Shown: positions 39,610-50,691 of the stretch, piece after piece
Layout of the letters: the number at the start of each line of letters is the position of its first letter
Numbering within the stretch: position 1 is the stretch's first letter
DNA from: Mycoemilia scoparia
Lineage: Eukaryota > Kickxellomycota > Kickxellomycetes > Kickxellales > Kickxellaceae
Length of the DNA stretch: 64,000 nt
Direction: 5' to 3'
Assembly: GCA_027575805.1 (NCBI GenBank)
Contig: JANBPU010000067.1
Location: 1-64,000, forward strand
The notes under the pieces: generated by a model
What the model was told of the DNA's origin: nothing
Seen by the model: the letters and a program-made list of their open reading frames with translations, nothing else
Database searches by the model: none
Made by a program: the position numbers and the translations under genes

Positions 39610-41023
39610 CTAGTAAACAATATTGTCATGTGAACATAGAGCACGGGTCTTTCCGCTATATAGATAGAATTGATAAAACATGAACAAATCTTGAGTCAGA
39701 GTTCCAAGACTTCCCAATAGGAACGGAGCGTTGGCAATTAAATATGTCCGATCAGTCGAATACAAAAGAATAGAAGCGGCATATGTAGTGTTTCCCAGTG
39801 TACTCAGGATGAAGACCCCCATGGAAAGACCATACGTAGATTTATCTCGATAATTTTTGATGAATTGAGGAAAACGGGCTGACAAGTACAGGAATGCACT
39901 AAAGTAAGCATATGCCTGGGCTTTCCAATTAATTTCCAATGATGGCTCTTTGACTGGGGCCGAGTACTAAACAAATTAATTAGCAGTTAGATTGGTAGAT
40001 GAAATTTCCAATAGCAACGTGTATATATGAGCTATTATTATTATTACTACTACTACTACAATTTCAATAGTTTTGCACTACTTACATCCAGATGCCACAA
40101 TTCCCAAGCAACAGGCAAAACTACCACAGCAACCAACAATAGCACGGTCCGAACTAGATCTTTGCGAAGTATAGAGGTAGCGGATGCAGCTGAAGAAGTA
40201 ATAGAAACACTATCACTATCATTACCATCTTCCTCGTGGTTGTGGTGATCATAGCCATAGTGGTTATGATGGCTGTTTCCCTGGCTACTATTAAGCAGAT
40301 CAGTGCGCTCATTAGGATAAATTACCGCCTGGCCACCATAATCAGTGCAAGAGTCATGGCTAGGAGCCGGATTGTATATAAAGCGATAGTAGTAAATCTG
40401 CGAAATTATAACAATATCCGAAAGTGTATACCAGATTGCTGTAAGAATCTACAGAGATCAGTACAAAATATAAGATCACATGGCGTTGTTAGGATCTCAT
40501 TGTTTTTAATGTATGTATATGTCGGGCCATAAGCACGTGTGGTATGGTTTAATTATATATACAGGATCATACTGGTGGCAGCCATAGATCAAAATGGCAT
40601 ATAGATATATACAACAGCCATTCCAGCATGACATTGATAACAAACAATACCAATGGTATTTTTCTTACCGCTGTCCATACTACGTTCTGAAGAATCGCAC
40701 CACTTAAATTCATAATATCGCCAGTCAGCCATATCACAAACATCAGCGGGGCTAGTCCCTCACCTGATTTTAGCTGATAGTTTTCAACGATCTGTCTATT
40801 ATCCAGTAGCAGTTTATACATAGTGGACGCATTAGTGCATAAGTTGGGGGAACCACCTGTTATCCAGCATTGGGGGGTTTCTGGACATGGGTTTAGGTAT
40901 TGTAGGGGGTGCTACTATTACTACTACTTACGGAAGTGATGATACAATCCATATATACAGAGATACATAGCCGGTGGCTCTGGACAGAATTGCATTTACT
41001 TCTGGGACAAAGAGCTTTGCCAT
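39610..41023 (-). CDS. PQ-loop transporter B (vacuolar basic amino-acid transporter-like), four exons
   Basis: Predicted 312-residue seven-helix PQ-loop protein, paralogous to transporter A. Exons by hand: 41023-40932, 40795-40669, 40448-40086, 39966-39610. Donors are GTAAGT or GTAAGA, acceptors TAG, and the frame is continuous (939 nt). Both PQ motifs are intact: P31-Q32, followed by an IVENYQLKSGEG segment, and P227-Q228, followed by FIKNYRDKSTYGLS. A His/Asp/Ser-rich loop sits between helices 3 and 4. Exon 2 is 127 nt in both paralogues, and introns 1-3 are at matching positions and phases. Transporter B lacks the last three introns of A. Known family members act at the vacuolar membrane; which amino acid this one carries is not shown by the sequence. 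Confidence 0.87.
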
Positions 41024-42419
41024 TTTGGTGATTTTCCCCTGATGATATATATATATATATAGGCGTGTTAAAGTGGCGGTCTAGTGACAGTTATTGTGGA
41101 GGTGGGCCGTGGTGATAAGCTGGTGGGTGAGGCTTGGTCCAGAAGGCCAATTGGAATTTGAAACTAAATGTCGGCTTATGTGGGGTCACGGTCTAACGAA
41201 TTGGAAAAAGCCCACGCAGCCACAGACTGAATAAAAGTTATAATGGAAGCTGTACGAAGAGAGTGCGGCCCGAAGAGTTCTATGAGGGAAAGCGTTGCTC
41301 TTGTATTGTCGTTGTTGTCGTAGGACTTCCTCTTCTTGGTATTCCAGTTTCTTTTATATGTATATGTATGTATGTATGTAAGATTATTCGAAAAGAAAAA
41401 AGAAAAAGGAATGCTAGTTGAATAAAGACAGAGAAGTTCGAGAGATCCAAACAACAATTGACTTGTCCTCAGCCTTTATAATACAAACAACCAGAGCAAC
41501 ACATATATAAATTTTATTCCACTCGCACATTGCGTAAAGGCATATGCCAACAAACTTGCATACATAAAATTTCTTGTGTCTGTGGTGACGGTTTCAACTT
41601 TTGTTTGGATGATTGGCTGCTTATTAGGCGTGTATGGGCCACTAATATCTTTTCTCTGCCTATTACATTACAGCCCGAGCCATTATTTATTGCAACCAAA
41701 CATGGCGGTGATGGTCCGAGAGCCAACGGCTGGGGGCTTTTTCTCTCTCCAAATCCTTGTTACTGCCAAAATATATTGTGGAGTCGGTGCGCTGTGTTAT
41801 CTGTGTGGGAACTTAAAGGATGTTAGTCATTTGGCTTGCCACTACAGTTTTGATTAGCAAAGTACTCTACAATCAATTGTTTATCGTGTATCCCCAACAT
41901 GAGCTTTTGTAGATTGTCTTTAACCTTGATCGTCTGCCTGTGTATTGGTCGGTCGTTGAACTCTTGGGTCTCTCTATCCATAGCTTTGGGGGTTTGACGT
42001 CGTCAGCATGAATAGCCAGCCAAATAGCTGCTATTTTCGATCTGAAACACCAATTGGCTGGCCTATGAGACATAAGGGCCTATTTCCTAATCCTGTATTG
42101 GCTCTCACCCCTTTTTTCGCACATAGAGTAGAATGCCTGATCTGAGACACCTGCTTCCATCCCTCATGCTCTCAGCCCACTGCTACTGGATAACCGGTAT
42201 CCAACATTAGCCAAAGTGTTCCTGGCCACCAGTAAGATCAGGGATGCTGATCCCATAACGACATAGATAACGTCAATGCAAAGGGCTTTGGCCACAGATC
42301 ATAACGCTGCTACAACCACCACCACCACCAATACACACACACACACACTGCTAAACACAACGATAGCCCAATAAATAACAAAAGAGCAGTCACACACAGA
42401 CATAGCCCGTTGTTATTCA
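41024..42419. other. Divergent intergenic region
   Basis: About 1.4 kb between two divergently transcribed genes, so it should hold both promoters. The part from roughly 41.6 to 42.3 kb is less AT-rich than its surroundings. The 98-codon, 93-codon and 66-codon frames here overlap each other on both strands and show no domain. A CA microsatellite lies at about 42335-42348 before the mitochondrial gene. Confidence 0.6.
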
Positions 42420-44944
42420 ATGCTTCATGATATTTTACTAAGGCAAACAGTAGCCAGATCTACAGCAAATGCCAAGGCTCTAACCGCATCCATTGAAGGT
42501 AATAAAAGAATTGTGATCCATATGACATAATCAAGCCCATCGCTATTATATGTATACTCTATAATAATAATAATAATAGTAATTATTGTTATTATTATCA
42601 ATGCTAAGCCAGTACTAATATTGAAAAAATATACATACAATTGAAACTGATAGCCAGAATTCTACCAAGAAGGCGTGCCGGAAAGTCCATAAACGAGCAT
42701 ACACACATCATAACTATCAATGGCATTCGAAAGAGGGATTTCTACTCAAGATCATTATACTATAATATCTCTAGCGACAATAGTGGCAGCGCCAAAGACA
42801 AAGATACTAATGCTGCCAGCAGTGTAAGTGGCCAGCTAGGAAAACCTGAAGAGCTAAAGGTCTTATCAGGGCCTATGGTCAGGTCTGATAGTAAGGTAGA
42901 AATAAAACACCGCATCTCGCTTCACAAGCCATCACGCCACGGTCGAGCACTTCCTGAACATCATGAGCAGTTTGAAATCAATCATCCTGAAACCGCAGCA
43001 ACCCAGCCTGTAGATGAAAAGTCCAAGTCTTCGTCGGAAACCACAACATCTCAAACCAGCCAAAAAGAAGGAGATAAGCCCGATAAAGAAAAAGGAAAAG
43101 AGCGTCAGAACCCAGATGCCATGATGAGAAATGCAAAGGGCGAGGTTATCCTTGGCCAGAGTAGTTCGGAGTATCAGGAATCCGAAGAATATGGCCTATA
43201 TGACAAGTCTTCTTCTTCTAATAATAATAATAATAATGAGAGTGTTAGCAATGAGGAGGGCACCGATAAAGCCACAGCCGCAAATGATTCTAAAGACCCG
43301 CACAGTTCCAGTAAAGACGAGTCCCCCTCATCATCCAGTGGCCACTACCAGAGCAACAGCTCCATCTCCGAATTTTTTGAAAACCGCCACCATAACTTGC
43401 AGATCAAACGAATCCACCACTTTGACACCCACAAACTAACAGAAACCTTATCCAAATCCAACTTCACAAAAGGCCAGGCCAAAGTCCTGACTTATACCAT
43501 CAGGGACTGCATCTCGAAAACCTGGGAGAAACTTCGTCAACAAACCATGACCCAAAGCGACCTAGAAAACGACGTCTACTACTACCAATCAAGCCTGGCC
43601 GAACTCAAGACCGAGATCCAAGTCATGCGTAAAAACAACCAATTCATTCTCCAAACCGAAGCAGCAAACATTGAGCGAGAAATCGATTCCCTGAAACAGC
43701 AAATGAAAGAAGATATGGACAACCTGAGGTCAGATATTCAGATCGAGATGAATAGCAGGAAAAATGAAAACAGAGATGCCATAAAGAAACAAGAAATGGG
43801 TTTACACGAGATCTCGACAAAGTACCAGGTTATTATTGGTGATATGCGGACCGATATTGAAGCTATAAAGTTGTTTTCCATTAGAAGAGGACTTACCATA
43901 TTGGTCATTACGTCGTTTGTTGTGGTCCTTTATACATTGTATGTTGTATCATCGTCTGAAAACAAGAAGAGTGGTTCTACGAGGAGCAAAGAACAGGGTT
44001 CTGTTGATAAAAATGATGATTTGTCGAAGAAACGTCGCAGTCAACAGCCTGGTGCTGTTGTTGTTGGTGGTGACGGCAGCGGTACAATTACGTTTGATAA
44101 ATCAAGATTTACTAACAATTCAACTAACGATCGCAGAAATGAAATCGATAATGACAGCAGCAAGAATAATAGTAGAAGTCTGGCTTTGCTGAGTAGCCAG
44201 ACCGATGATCCTTCTACCCTCCCTCACTCCTTGATGGCCCAACAGCAAATTATTCCTGGAAAGCCATCACAGTCTTCCCTTAACTTTGCCACTGATCCAC
44301 AGTCATCTTCATCGTCGCAAGAAAAGCCCAAACTGTATCGTGATTTTGGTGATATTCGTATTCACTATGTTCCTGATCCTGACAGTCTCAGTCAACAACA
44401 TCAGCAGCAGTCCGCTGGTGCAATTACTAATGGATCAGCATTTAATGAAGGCGATCTCATTCCTTATGGTGAAGATGGAAGTATTATACTAAAGAGTTTA
44501 AAGATTGTGGACAATGAACAAGGTTCTGAGGGAACACCGAAGCTTGAGTTTGAACTTATTCCATCGCCTAAAAGAAAAGTATCACCACCACCATCATCAT
44601 CATCAGCAGCAATATCTTTGAATAAAGAGGAAACACCTAATAAGATAACTACTGAAGATCATTGTAAAGAGAATAATAAAGATGGAAATAAATTGCAAAC
44701 TTCATCTCTATCATTATCATCATCTTCTTTGGAAAATACCAGTACAAGCTTTAGCAACAATAGCGATAGATCTAACCAAAAGTCGTCGCCATCATTATCA
44801 CAGACCTCCACCACCAAAAATGCCGACAACAAGGAAAAGAAAGAATCTGGAAAGAATGATGAAAATAACAATGAATCGGGGACTTCCAAACCCAAACAAG
44901 AGGACGAGAAAGGACAAAGCAGGATAGGATTTGAGTCTGACTAA
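42420..44944 (+). CDS. MCUR1/FMP32-family (DUF1640) mitochondrial coiled-coil membrane protein, two exons
   Basis: Predicted 789 residues. Exon 1 is 42420-42498, followed by an intron with a GTAATA donor and a GATAG acceptor, then exon 2 42654-44944. The mini-exon supplies an ATG and a basic, Ser/Thr/Ala-rich N-terminus (residues 1-45) that fits a mitochondrial presequence. Without it the frame opens on a TTG. Residues about 46-280 are low complexity (Ser, Asn, Glu, Lys). The family core begins at F283 with FDTHKLTETLSKSNFTKGQA, followed by a long coiled coil (about 305-437) and one transmembrane helix (about 439-459). Family members are inner-membrane proteins of roughly 200-360 residues that usually end soon after this helix, with links to calcium uniporter, respiratory-chain and proline metabolism in different organisms. 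This one carries about 330 further disordered residues with Ser, Gln and Asn runs. Confidence 0.85.
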
Positions 44945-45493
44945 TGTACAAGTTAAATTTGTGGACTTGATTCAACTTGCAGCTTAGCTTACTACTACTA
45001 TTTCAAGATATCATTATCATTCTTATTTATTATGCATCCACACATTATATATATATATATACATAAATGAAAATGAGTATTGTAATGTATTAGTATTTTC
45101 TTCAAACAAATTATATTAATAGTTATCAAGAACTCTTTTCCCTACTTATTTTATTTATTTAGCTGGACCAAATAGTTTTATAGTTTTATAGATTCGATTT
45201 AACGTATGCATTCATTTATATATACCATAAAATTTTAAAATTATAAAGTTATATATATATATATATCCAGTTTTGTAAAAGAAAAATATTTGTAGAATAT
45301 GACCATGAATATTTATTACACAATAATTTATATTATATTTAATTATAAACCGAGCAACAAATTTGAACTTTAAAAAATCACACTACATATAAACATTACA
45401 ACATATTGAATATACAAACACACACGCACACACACATACATACATAAATTATAATAAATTACGAGCAAACATATTTCAATTCATTTCTTTGGT
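44945..45493. other. Convergent intergenic spacer
   Basis: About 550 bp between two convergent genes, very AT-rich, with TA runs near 45047 and 45250 and a CA-rich segment near 45418-45436. Presumably both 3' UTRs. No gene or dispersed repeat seen. Confidence 0.7.
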
Positions 45494-46252
45494 TCAAGCA
45501 AGTCCTCGAATAAAATCCATAATCATCTTAATCATATTTTCAAATGCCTGCAACTGTCTTTCAAAACTACCAAGCTTTTCGTCAGTTATAAGTTTGTTGG
45601 TGTTTACTTTAGATTCAAAGGTTTCCAAGTAATTACTGGTCGCATCAAGTTTCGTGTAAATTTCAAGAATGCACTCTGAGAGCTCATCAACACTCTGTCG
45701 TAAATCTTTTTGCTCAGAAGCTATAGAAACATTTATACTATCATCATCATTATTATTGTTGTTGTTGTTGTTGGCAGCGATGGTCGGAGTATCTTTATCA
45801 GTATCGCTATATTCGATATCAACTGCAGTTGTCGAACAAGATGGTGGGCACATTGGCCGAGAAGAAACATGGGTTATGGCGACGATCGACAGTAAGGAAC
45901 TGATAGATTGTCCAATCTCTTGAAGCTGGCGATCGAGTCTACCAATTTTTATATCCGTGGATTTGTGCTGTTGGCTGTTTAGAATAACTATGAAGATAAG
46001 AGATATAGCACCAACAATGGCCAATACATGATGGATAGGGACGGTGACAGGCTCTGGTGCAGAGGATTCAAACAAAGCATCACGAATAGTAGAGAAGAAA
46101 GTGGAAGCATAGGAAGAAATATATGCGTAGGCTTGCAAAAATCTAGCCATGACAAGCGTTGAGAAAGAATCAACAGGAAGTGGATCAAGTGGAAACAGAA
46201 CTTGGGACAAATAATCCCAGAGAGCTAAAGATAGGGCAATAAAGTCAATCAT
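45494..46252 (-). CDS. Membrane-anchored coiled-coil protein of unknown function
   Basis: A 252-residue single-exon frame with no domain I recognise. The N-terminal third is hydrophobic and aromatic (residues 1-65). A clear transmembrane helix lies at about 75-93 (VLAIVGAISLIFIVIL). A linker follows with a CPPSC motif at 135-139 and a polyasparagine-polyaspartate run at 161-171. Residues about 178-248 are heptad-like and probably form a coiled coil. It ends in a TGA. A TATATAA box lies about 90 bp upstream at 46342-46348 (minus strand), supporting the first ATG. An alternative start at Met35 would keep the helix and coil. It is convergent with the mitochondrial gene. The layout (helix plus coiled coil) recalls organelle tethers, but that is analogy only. 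Confidence 0.72.
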   Translation of the reverse strand: MIDFIALSLALWDYLSQVLFPLDPLPVDSFSTLVMARFLQAYAYISSYASTFFSTIRDALFESSAPEPVTVPIHHVLAIVGAISLIFIVILNSQQHKSTDIKIGRLDRQLQEIGQSISSLLSIVAITHVSSRPMCPPSCSTTAVDIEYSDTDKDTPTIAANNNNNNNNDDDSINVSIASEQKDLRQSVDELSECILEIYTKLDATSNYLETFESKVNTNKLITDEKLGSFERQLQAFENMIKMIMDFIRGLA

Positions 46253-47538
46253 TTTGAAGTAATGCTGTTAAAAGAATTGCTTGAGGATAGCGAAAGAATG
46301 CTTGAGTTAAAGATTTGGAGTGAGATGAGGGAAAATGTCGTTTATATAAGTTTGAAGTTACTTTTTGGCCTCAACTTGGTGAATACCTTGGAAAAGGCTA
46401 CCAGGACCAAAGGGCGGTATCGTATAATATGAAGCAAATTTTACATGGCCTTATCAGGGTGCTTATCTCCGATGGCCATGCTTTGAAGTATACTTGGGTT
46501 ATCTCAACGGCTGGATCGAGCCAACAATCGTCGACGCTGCTCCCGATTCCAACCACAAGCTGGCCTAAAGCTGCGGGTATATCTATTACCTGCTCAATAG
46601 AGCCATTATTGACTGCATCAAAAAATGGTTTGTAAGTATGTTTAGTGTGTGTGTGTGTGTGTGTGCTATCCCCGAGATTTTACACGAAATTTATTAAATA
46701 TCTTCACACTGATAAAACACATTTAATAGCCAAAAAAAGAGTAAATAAATCCCACTAAAAATGCTTTGTGCAACCAACTTGTATTTTAGGCATTATCTTG
46801 GAAATAATATCAGGTGCGATTGCTTGTGTGGACAATCGACCATATTCTCGCAGTGCCTGTCCTTGTACATAAAATACGTGCTGTTAAAGGATACATTGAG
46901 GGTGTATCTTGTTCATAGGCCATTTGCTACTTGCGATAAGCCAGGAATTACACAGGATAGTAAGCAAACAATTAAGCTTGGCAGTGCTATTTTGCTCTTA
47001 TCAAATAGATCCGTAGGAGTTACACATTTAGGATCGCACACCTTGAAGCACAGCCCGAGATGTCTAGTACTGCGTACCTGATGATATGAATACCTTGAAA
47101 GCTTTTTAATCTCTTCATGGTTGACATTTTCTCACACAAAGCATTAGCAGCAAGTTTTGTCAATGATTCTCCATAAAACATTGAAGCCACATAGTTAGAC
47201 GCATTGATAGTCCAAGCTACAAAAAACTCAACCAAAATAATCTTCATATACATGGAATTTAACATATGCTCCATATCAAATACCAATGGTTATTCTCTTT
47301 CATATACAATCAGAGAGTCTCAGTTGGGCTTCAAGCCTTTACTCAATAGTGGGATATAGCCCTAATTTACTGCATCTGACTTTTATTTTTCTTATAAATA
47401 TGGCTTTTTCTGCTATTGCAGCGTCCCTATCCCTGAAGAAGGTGCATCTGCAACTTTGTAAGCATAAATCTAAAGAGGGAATGAAATAAACTAAAGCTAA
47501 TAAAGTTTGGTTAGGAATCACACTATTTTGTTTGGCTT
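46253..47538. other. Intergenic region with degenerate open frames
   Basis: About 1.3 kb. On the minus strand an 88-codon frame (47020-47286) is followed in another frame by a fairly unbiased stretch (about 47060 down to 46935) reading as protein-like sequence with several cysteines, then a stop. The pieces do not join into one gene with clear splice sites, and I recognise no domain. It may be a decayed gene or chance. A GT run lies at about 46648-46663. Confidence 0.4.
46342..46348 (-). promoter_or_regulatory. TATA box of the coiled-coil protein gene
   Basis: TATATAA on the minus strand about 90 bp upstream of the ATG at 46252. Confidence 0.55.
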
Positions 47539-49167
47539 TCAGCCAAACCTTAAATCGTTGTTACTGCTGGTACTGGTACTGGTACTGCTGCTGCTACTAC
47601 TACTACTACCACCACCACCATCATCATCTCCACAAATATCGAGTTCAGAATCACTAAAAAATATCACATCCGGATGCCGCCTCTTTAGAAAATTGATAAC
47701 GGTATGATACTTATCAAATGTCCGAACCATTCGCAAATTTGGAAATGTATTTAAAAACAGTAGAAATGCCCTGATATCGACATGGCCTGTATTAAAGGCC
47801 ACATCCAGAATACACATCTTGATTAATCGATGGCTTTGTGCCAGCGTGCTTATACCATCAAACGACCCCAACACTATTGATAGCCGTTCAAGTTGTGGCA
47901 GTTGATCAAGCATGTAAAGTATACGCGGATTCAGTTGTAATTTTCCGAATCCAAGATGTTTTAGAGCCGGTAAGTTGATATTGATGACATTTGAAGCTGA
48001 TAGCTTTTCTGGAAGGGTTTGAAACGAATTTATTTTAAATATTTCGGTATTTATGCACTCGACGCCAAAGTAGTCGAAATCAAATAGTAGGGTTTTTAGG
48101 TTTGGTAGTTTCGATTTTGTGAGCAGGTATTGGTATCCTCTGACCATCCATTTATAAACACCAAGTTTGGTTATGTAAATCTTTAGATACTCGAGGTTTG
48201 GCATATGTTGTCCGATTGACCTGGCAGAATGTTCAGTCATATACTGTATGCCCAATTTGGTTAATTTCTGGAATTGTAATTTTGGCTTGGTGTATGGCCA
48301 ATTCAAGACAGCTTCACTTGGTTGTTGAGGTTCTCCCATTCTTTCTCTACGATTCATTATGATTAAATAGCTCAAAGTTTGTATATTTGGAAACTTCCAC
48401 TGTATATCCTTTAGAGCTAATAATTGACTTCGGGCTTCTGGCTTTTTGAACTCAATTTTAAGACGTTTTATATTCCAATATACCTTGGATTGTTTAGAAT
48501 CGCCAGTACCAGCAACAGCAGCAGCATTAACGTTAAAGCCAGCATCTATATTATTAAACTCCAAAAGCCCGCATGTGGATATATCCAATTCCTCAAGGGT
48601 TGAAAAATAATCCAGAATATCAAAAATCGGGAGTGGAATATGGAATTTACATATTTTAAGGACTCTGAGATTTCTTAGCGACCCGTATTCCATAATACTA
48701 AACAGCTCATGACCATGCCCCCTCGAAATGCACAGGCTTGTTATTTGTTGGTTTAGATGTACAAGACTTGATACATCGCTGCAATCCATACACTGCCAGG
48801 TGATTTCAATACTTTTTAGATTCGGATATCTTTTTATATATTATCGATCTTGTTGTGGGTAAGTCGCATCCTTACCATGAATATTTTCATAAATACTGAT
48901 GGTATTGACCATTTCTCGATGTGCTTCGATATCAAGCATATTGCATATGTAGTAGTTGGACATATTTTCGTCGCCTGGATAAGAGTCGCGAGAATTAGAA
49001 ATGCTTGCAAATAAATAGCACGTTACTATGTAGCGCCATTCCTCTGAAACGCTACGAAGGCGTTTTAAAGTATTCAATTCTTTGAATCGATGAAAATAGG
49101 TACATATTTTGTATTTTATTTCGGGTGGTAGACCCAAAGTTGTTGAGTAAAGTTTTGCTTTAAACAT
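47539..49167 (-). pseudogene. F-box/leucine-rich-repeat protein, interrupted by an in-frame stop
   Basis: Homologous over its whole length (543 codons) to the three intact neighbours, but split by a TAA at 48841-48843. The upstream part (108 residues from the ATG at 49167) holds the F-box, with LPPEIKYKICTYFHR at its start. The downstream part continues in the same frame and holds the LRR-like repeats and the conserved WMVRGYQYLLT block. Compared with the paralogue at 51117, nine extra bases (GATCGATAA) lie between the CCACAACAA and the TATATAAAAAGATATCC segments. They keep the frame but add Asp-Arg-stop. The C-terminus ends in a Gly/Ser/Thr run from a microsatellite. A TATA box lies about 60 bp upstream (49226-49231). 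No other disabling change was seen, so the loss looks recent. Stop readthrough, or a downstream product lacking the F-box, cannot be excluded. Confidence 0.8.
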
Positions 49168-49225
49168 GTTATTGAATATGAAGAGCGTTTGTAGAAAAAC
49201 ATAGGTGGAAAGACAGAGAGTGATG

Positions 49226-49231
49226 TTTATA
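49226..49231 (-). promoter_or_regulatory. TATA-like box of the interrupted F-box gene
   Basis: TATAAA on the minus strand about 60 bp upstream of the ATG at 49167. Confidence 0.45.
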
Positions 49232-49274
49232 CAAGCTAGAAAGAGTTTGTTTGTTCATGATTCCTTATGGCTCC

Positions 49275-49394
49275 ATATTATGATAATTTTTGAAGGGTAA
49301 ATTTTGGTGACCAATGATTATAGGGGCAATCAAAGCCAAATGGATATCCAGTTTTACTAGTAAACTTTCACCCTTCAAAAATTATTACCCATAT
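49275..49394 (+). mobile_element. Family 1 MITE-like element
   Basis: About 120 bp: ATATTATGATAATTTTTGAA on the left and TTCAAAAATTATTACCCATA on the right. Inner ataggggcaatcaaagccaa and cagttttactagtaaact. It lies between the promoter of the broken F-box gene and the divergent membrane-protein gene. Confidence 0.88.
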
Positions 49395-49438
49395 TAAAAT
49401 AATCTCTGTAGTATTTTGTCAATAAAAGACTTCAATGA

Positions 49439-49501
49439 GTATGGATCATTTTTGAAGGGTACCCTTTGATGGTCAACAATTATAAGGGCAATCACAGACA
49501 T
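49439..49501 (+). mobile_element. Family 1 MITE-like element, left half only
   Basis: Begins ATGGATCATTTTTGAAGGGT and runs to ataagggcaatcacagacat, after which similarity stops. The right terminus is missing. Confidence 0.72.
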
Positions 49502-49726
49502 CTTTTAAATCAACAAAATATTATTCTCCTTATTTAGACTTCCTCCCCCCCCAAAAACAGGAATATAAAAATAGCAAATTTATAAACGTTCAAATCAAAA
49601 GAAATAATTGACAATAGGCCTAAAAAACATTTTCAGTAAATAAATAAGTTACAAACTTTGAAACCAAAAAAAACAAACATAAAAATTGTTTCAATTCTTG
49701 AAAGACTCTTTGAACAATTCCACACC

Positions 49727-49734
49727 TATATAAA
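49727..49734 (+). promoter_or_regulatory. TATA box of the small membrane protein gene
   Basis: TATATAAA about 136 bp upstream of the ATG at 49863, followed by a strongly CT-rich leader with repeated TTCTCC units up to the start codon. Confidence 0.65.
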
Positions 49735-49862
49735 CCCCACATTTTCTCTATCCTTTCATTCAGTAACATCTTGGAATCCACTTACTCCTCCACGTACGCT
49801 CATTTCTACCCATTGCCCTACTTCTCCTTCTCATTCTCCTTCTCATCTTCCTTCTCCCAACC

Positions 49863-50309
49863 ATGGAATCACCCATAGAGGAATATCAGAGTAAAAGCAT
49901 CATCGCTGCTATCATCATTATTTGCGCAACCATTCTTATCATTGTGATATTTTTTATTGGAATATGTGCTCACATGCCAACAGACTACAAACTTGTCAAA
50001 CTAATTTGTCTGCCTTTTCTACTTGTCTTCTACATTCTTCAATTCTTGATGAGAATGTACTGTGCAGCAATTGATAACACCCTGGGCCCAATTCATATAA
50101 AGTGTGTTTGGCAATTGAATAAAAAGCCTATCAGCATGGGAACTTACAACCCCATTCTGTGGTTCAGCCACATTATCTATTATCAGCTTTTAGATATTGT
50201 TTGTTCATTGTTGGTTGTTAAAATCATCTATCAAGAAGCAAATGAAGTTTTTTGTGAACATTTGAGAAAAATGGAAACAAAATTTCAAAAAGGTAAAAAG
50301 AAAGAATGA
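49863..50309 (+). CDS. Small multi-helix membrane protein, unknown function
   Basis: A 148-residue single-exon frame ending in TGA. Two strong hydrophobic segments are visible, at about 13-36 (Ile-rich) and 45-66, and a weaker third at about 98-122. The C-terminus (134-148) is highly basic with a KGKKKE end and is probably cytoplasmic. The N-terminus (MESPIEEYQSK) is acidic and lacks a cleavable signal peptide. The ATG follows a CT-rich leader and a TATA box, typical of the better expressed genes in this window. It lies between two F-box paralogues on the opposite strand. I recognise no family. Confidence 0.72.
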   Translation: MESPIEEYQSKSIIAAIIIICATILIIVIFFIGICAHMPTDYKLVKLICLPFLLVFYILQFLMRMYCAAIDNTLGPIHIKCVWQLNKKPISMGTYNPILWFSHIIYYQLLDIVCSLLVVKIIYQEANEVFCEHLRKMETKFQKGKKKE

Positions 50310-50479
50310 GTGTGGATTTGTAAAAGTATGATGGGCATGGATGGGGTAGTAAAAGCCCTTGGAATGCTATTTCTTCCCCGCCCCCATCATATTGATGGAA
50401 TGAGAAAAAGATTAGAATGTTTTCATTTTTAATTTTCTTTCTTTACAACATCTAATAAACAAACTCCAAAGGAAAAATT

Positions 50480-50569
50480 ATATGTCATTTTTAAGGGTGA
50501 CCATTTGCTGTTATTGCTCTAATTGTTGTTAACATAAAAAAGGTATCCTTCAAACATTTTGATCCATAA
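50480..50569 (+). mobile_element. Family 1 MITE-like element, degenerate, first of a train
   Basis: About 90 bp: ATATGTCATTTTTAAGGGTG on the left and ATCCTTCAAACATTTTGATC on the right. The interior is decayed. It directly precedes the next copy. Confidence 0.72.
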
Positions 50570-50691
50570 TATGGGCAATAATTTTTGAAGGGTGAATATT
50601 GACTAGTAAAGCTGGGCATTCATTTAGCGCTGTGATTGTCCCTTTAATCGTTGGACATCAAAATTCACCCTTCAAAAATAATCACCCATAT
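50569..50691 (+). mobile_element. Family 1 MITE-like element, second of a train
   Basis: About 123 bp: ATATGGGCAATAATTTTTGA on the left and TTCAAAAATAATCACCCATA on the right. Its terminal CATATGG is shared with the family 2 element that follows. Confidence 0.9.

Noticed and set aside
47339..47521. TnpB/Fanzor nuclease remnant
   Set aside because: Rests only on a short RDRDAA peptide in a 60-codon frame. No zinc ribbon, RuvC-I or RuvC-II motifs are nearby.
48838..48849. The 9-bp insertion in the F-box gene as an intron
   Set aside because: Far too short for a spliceosomal intron and lacks GT and AG borders.
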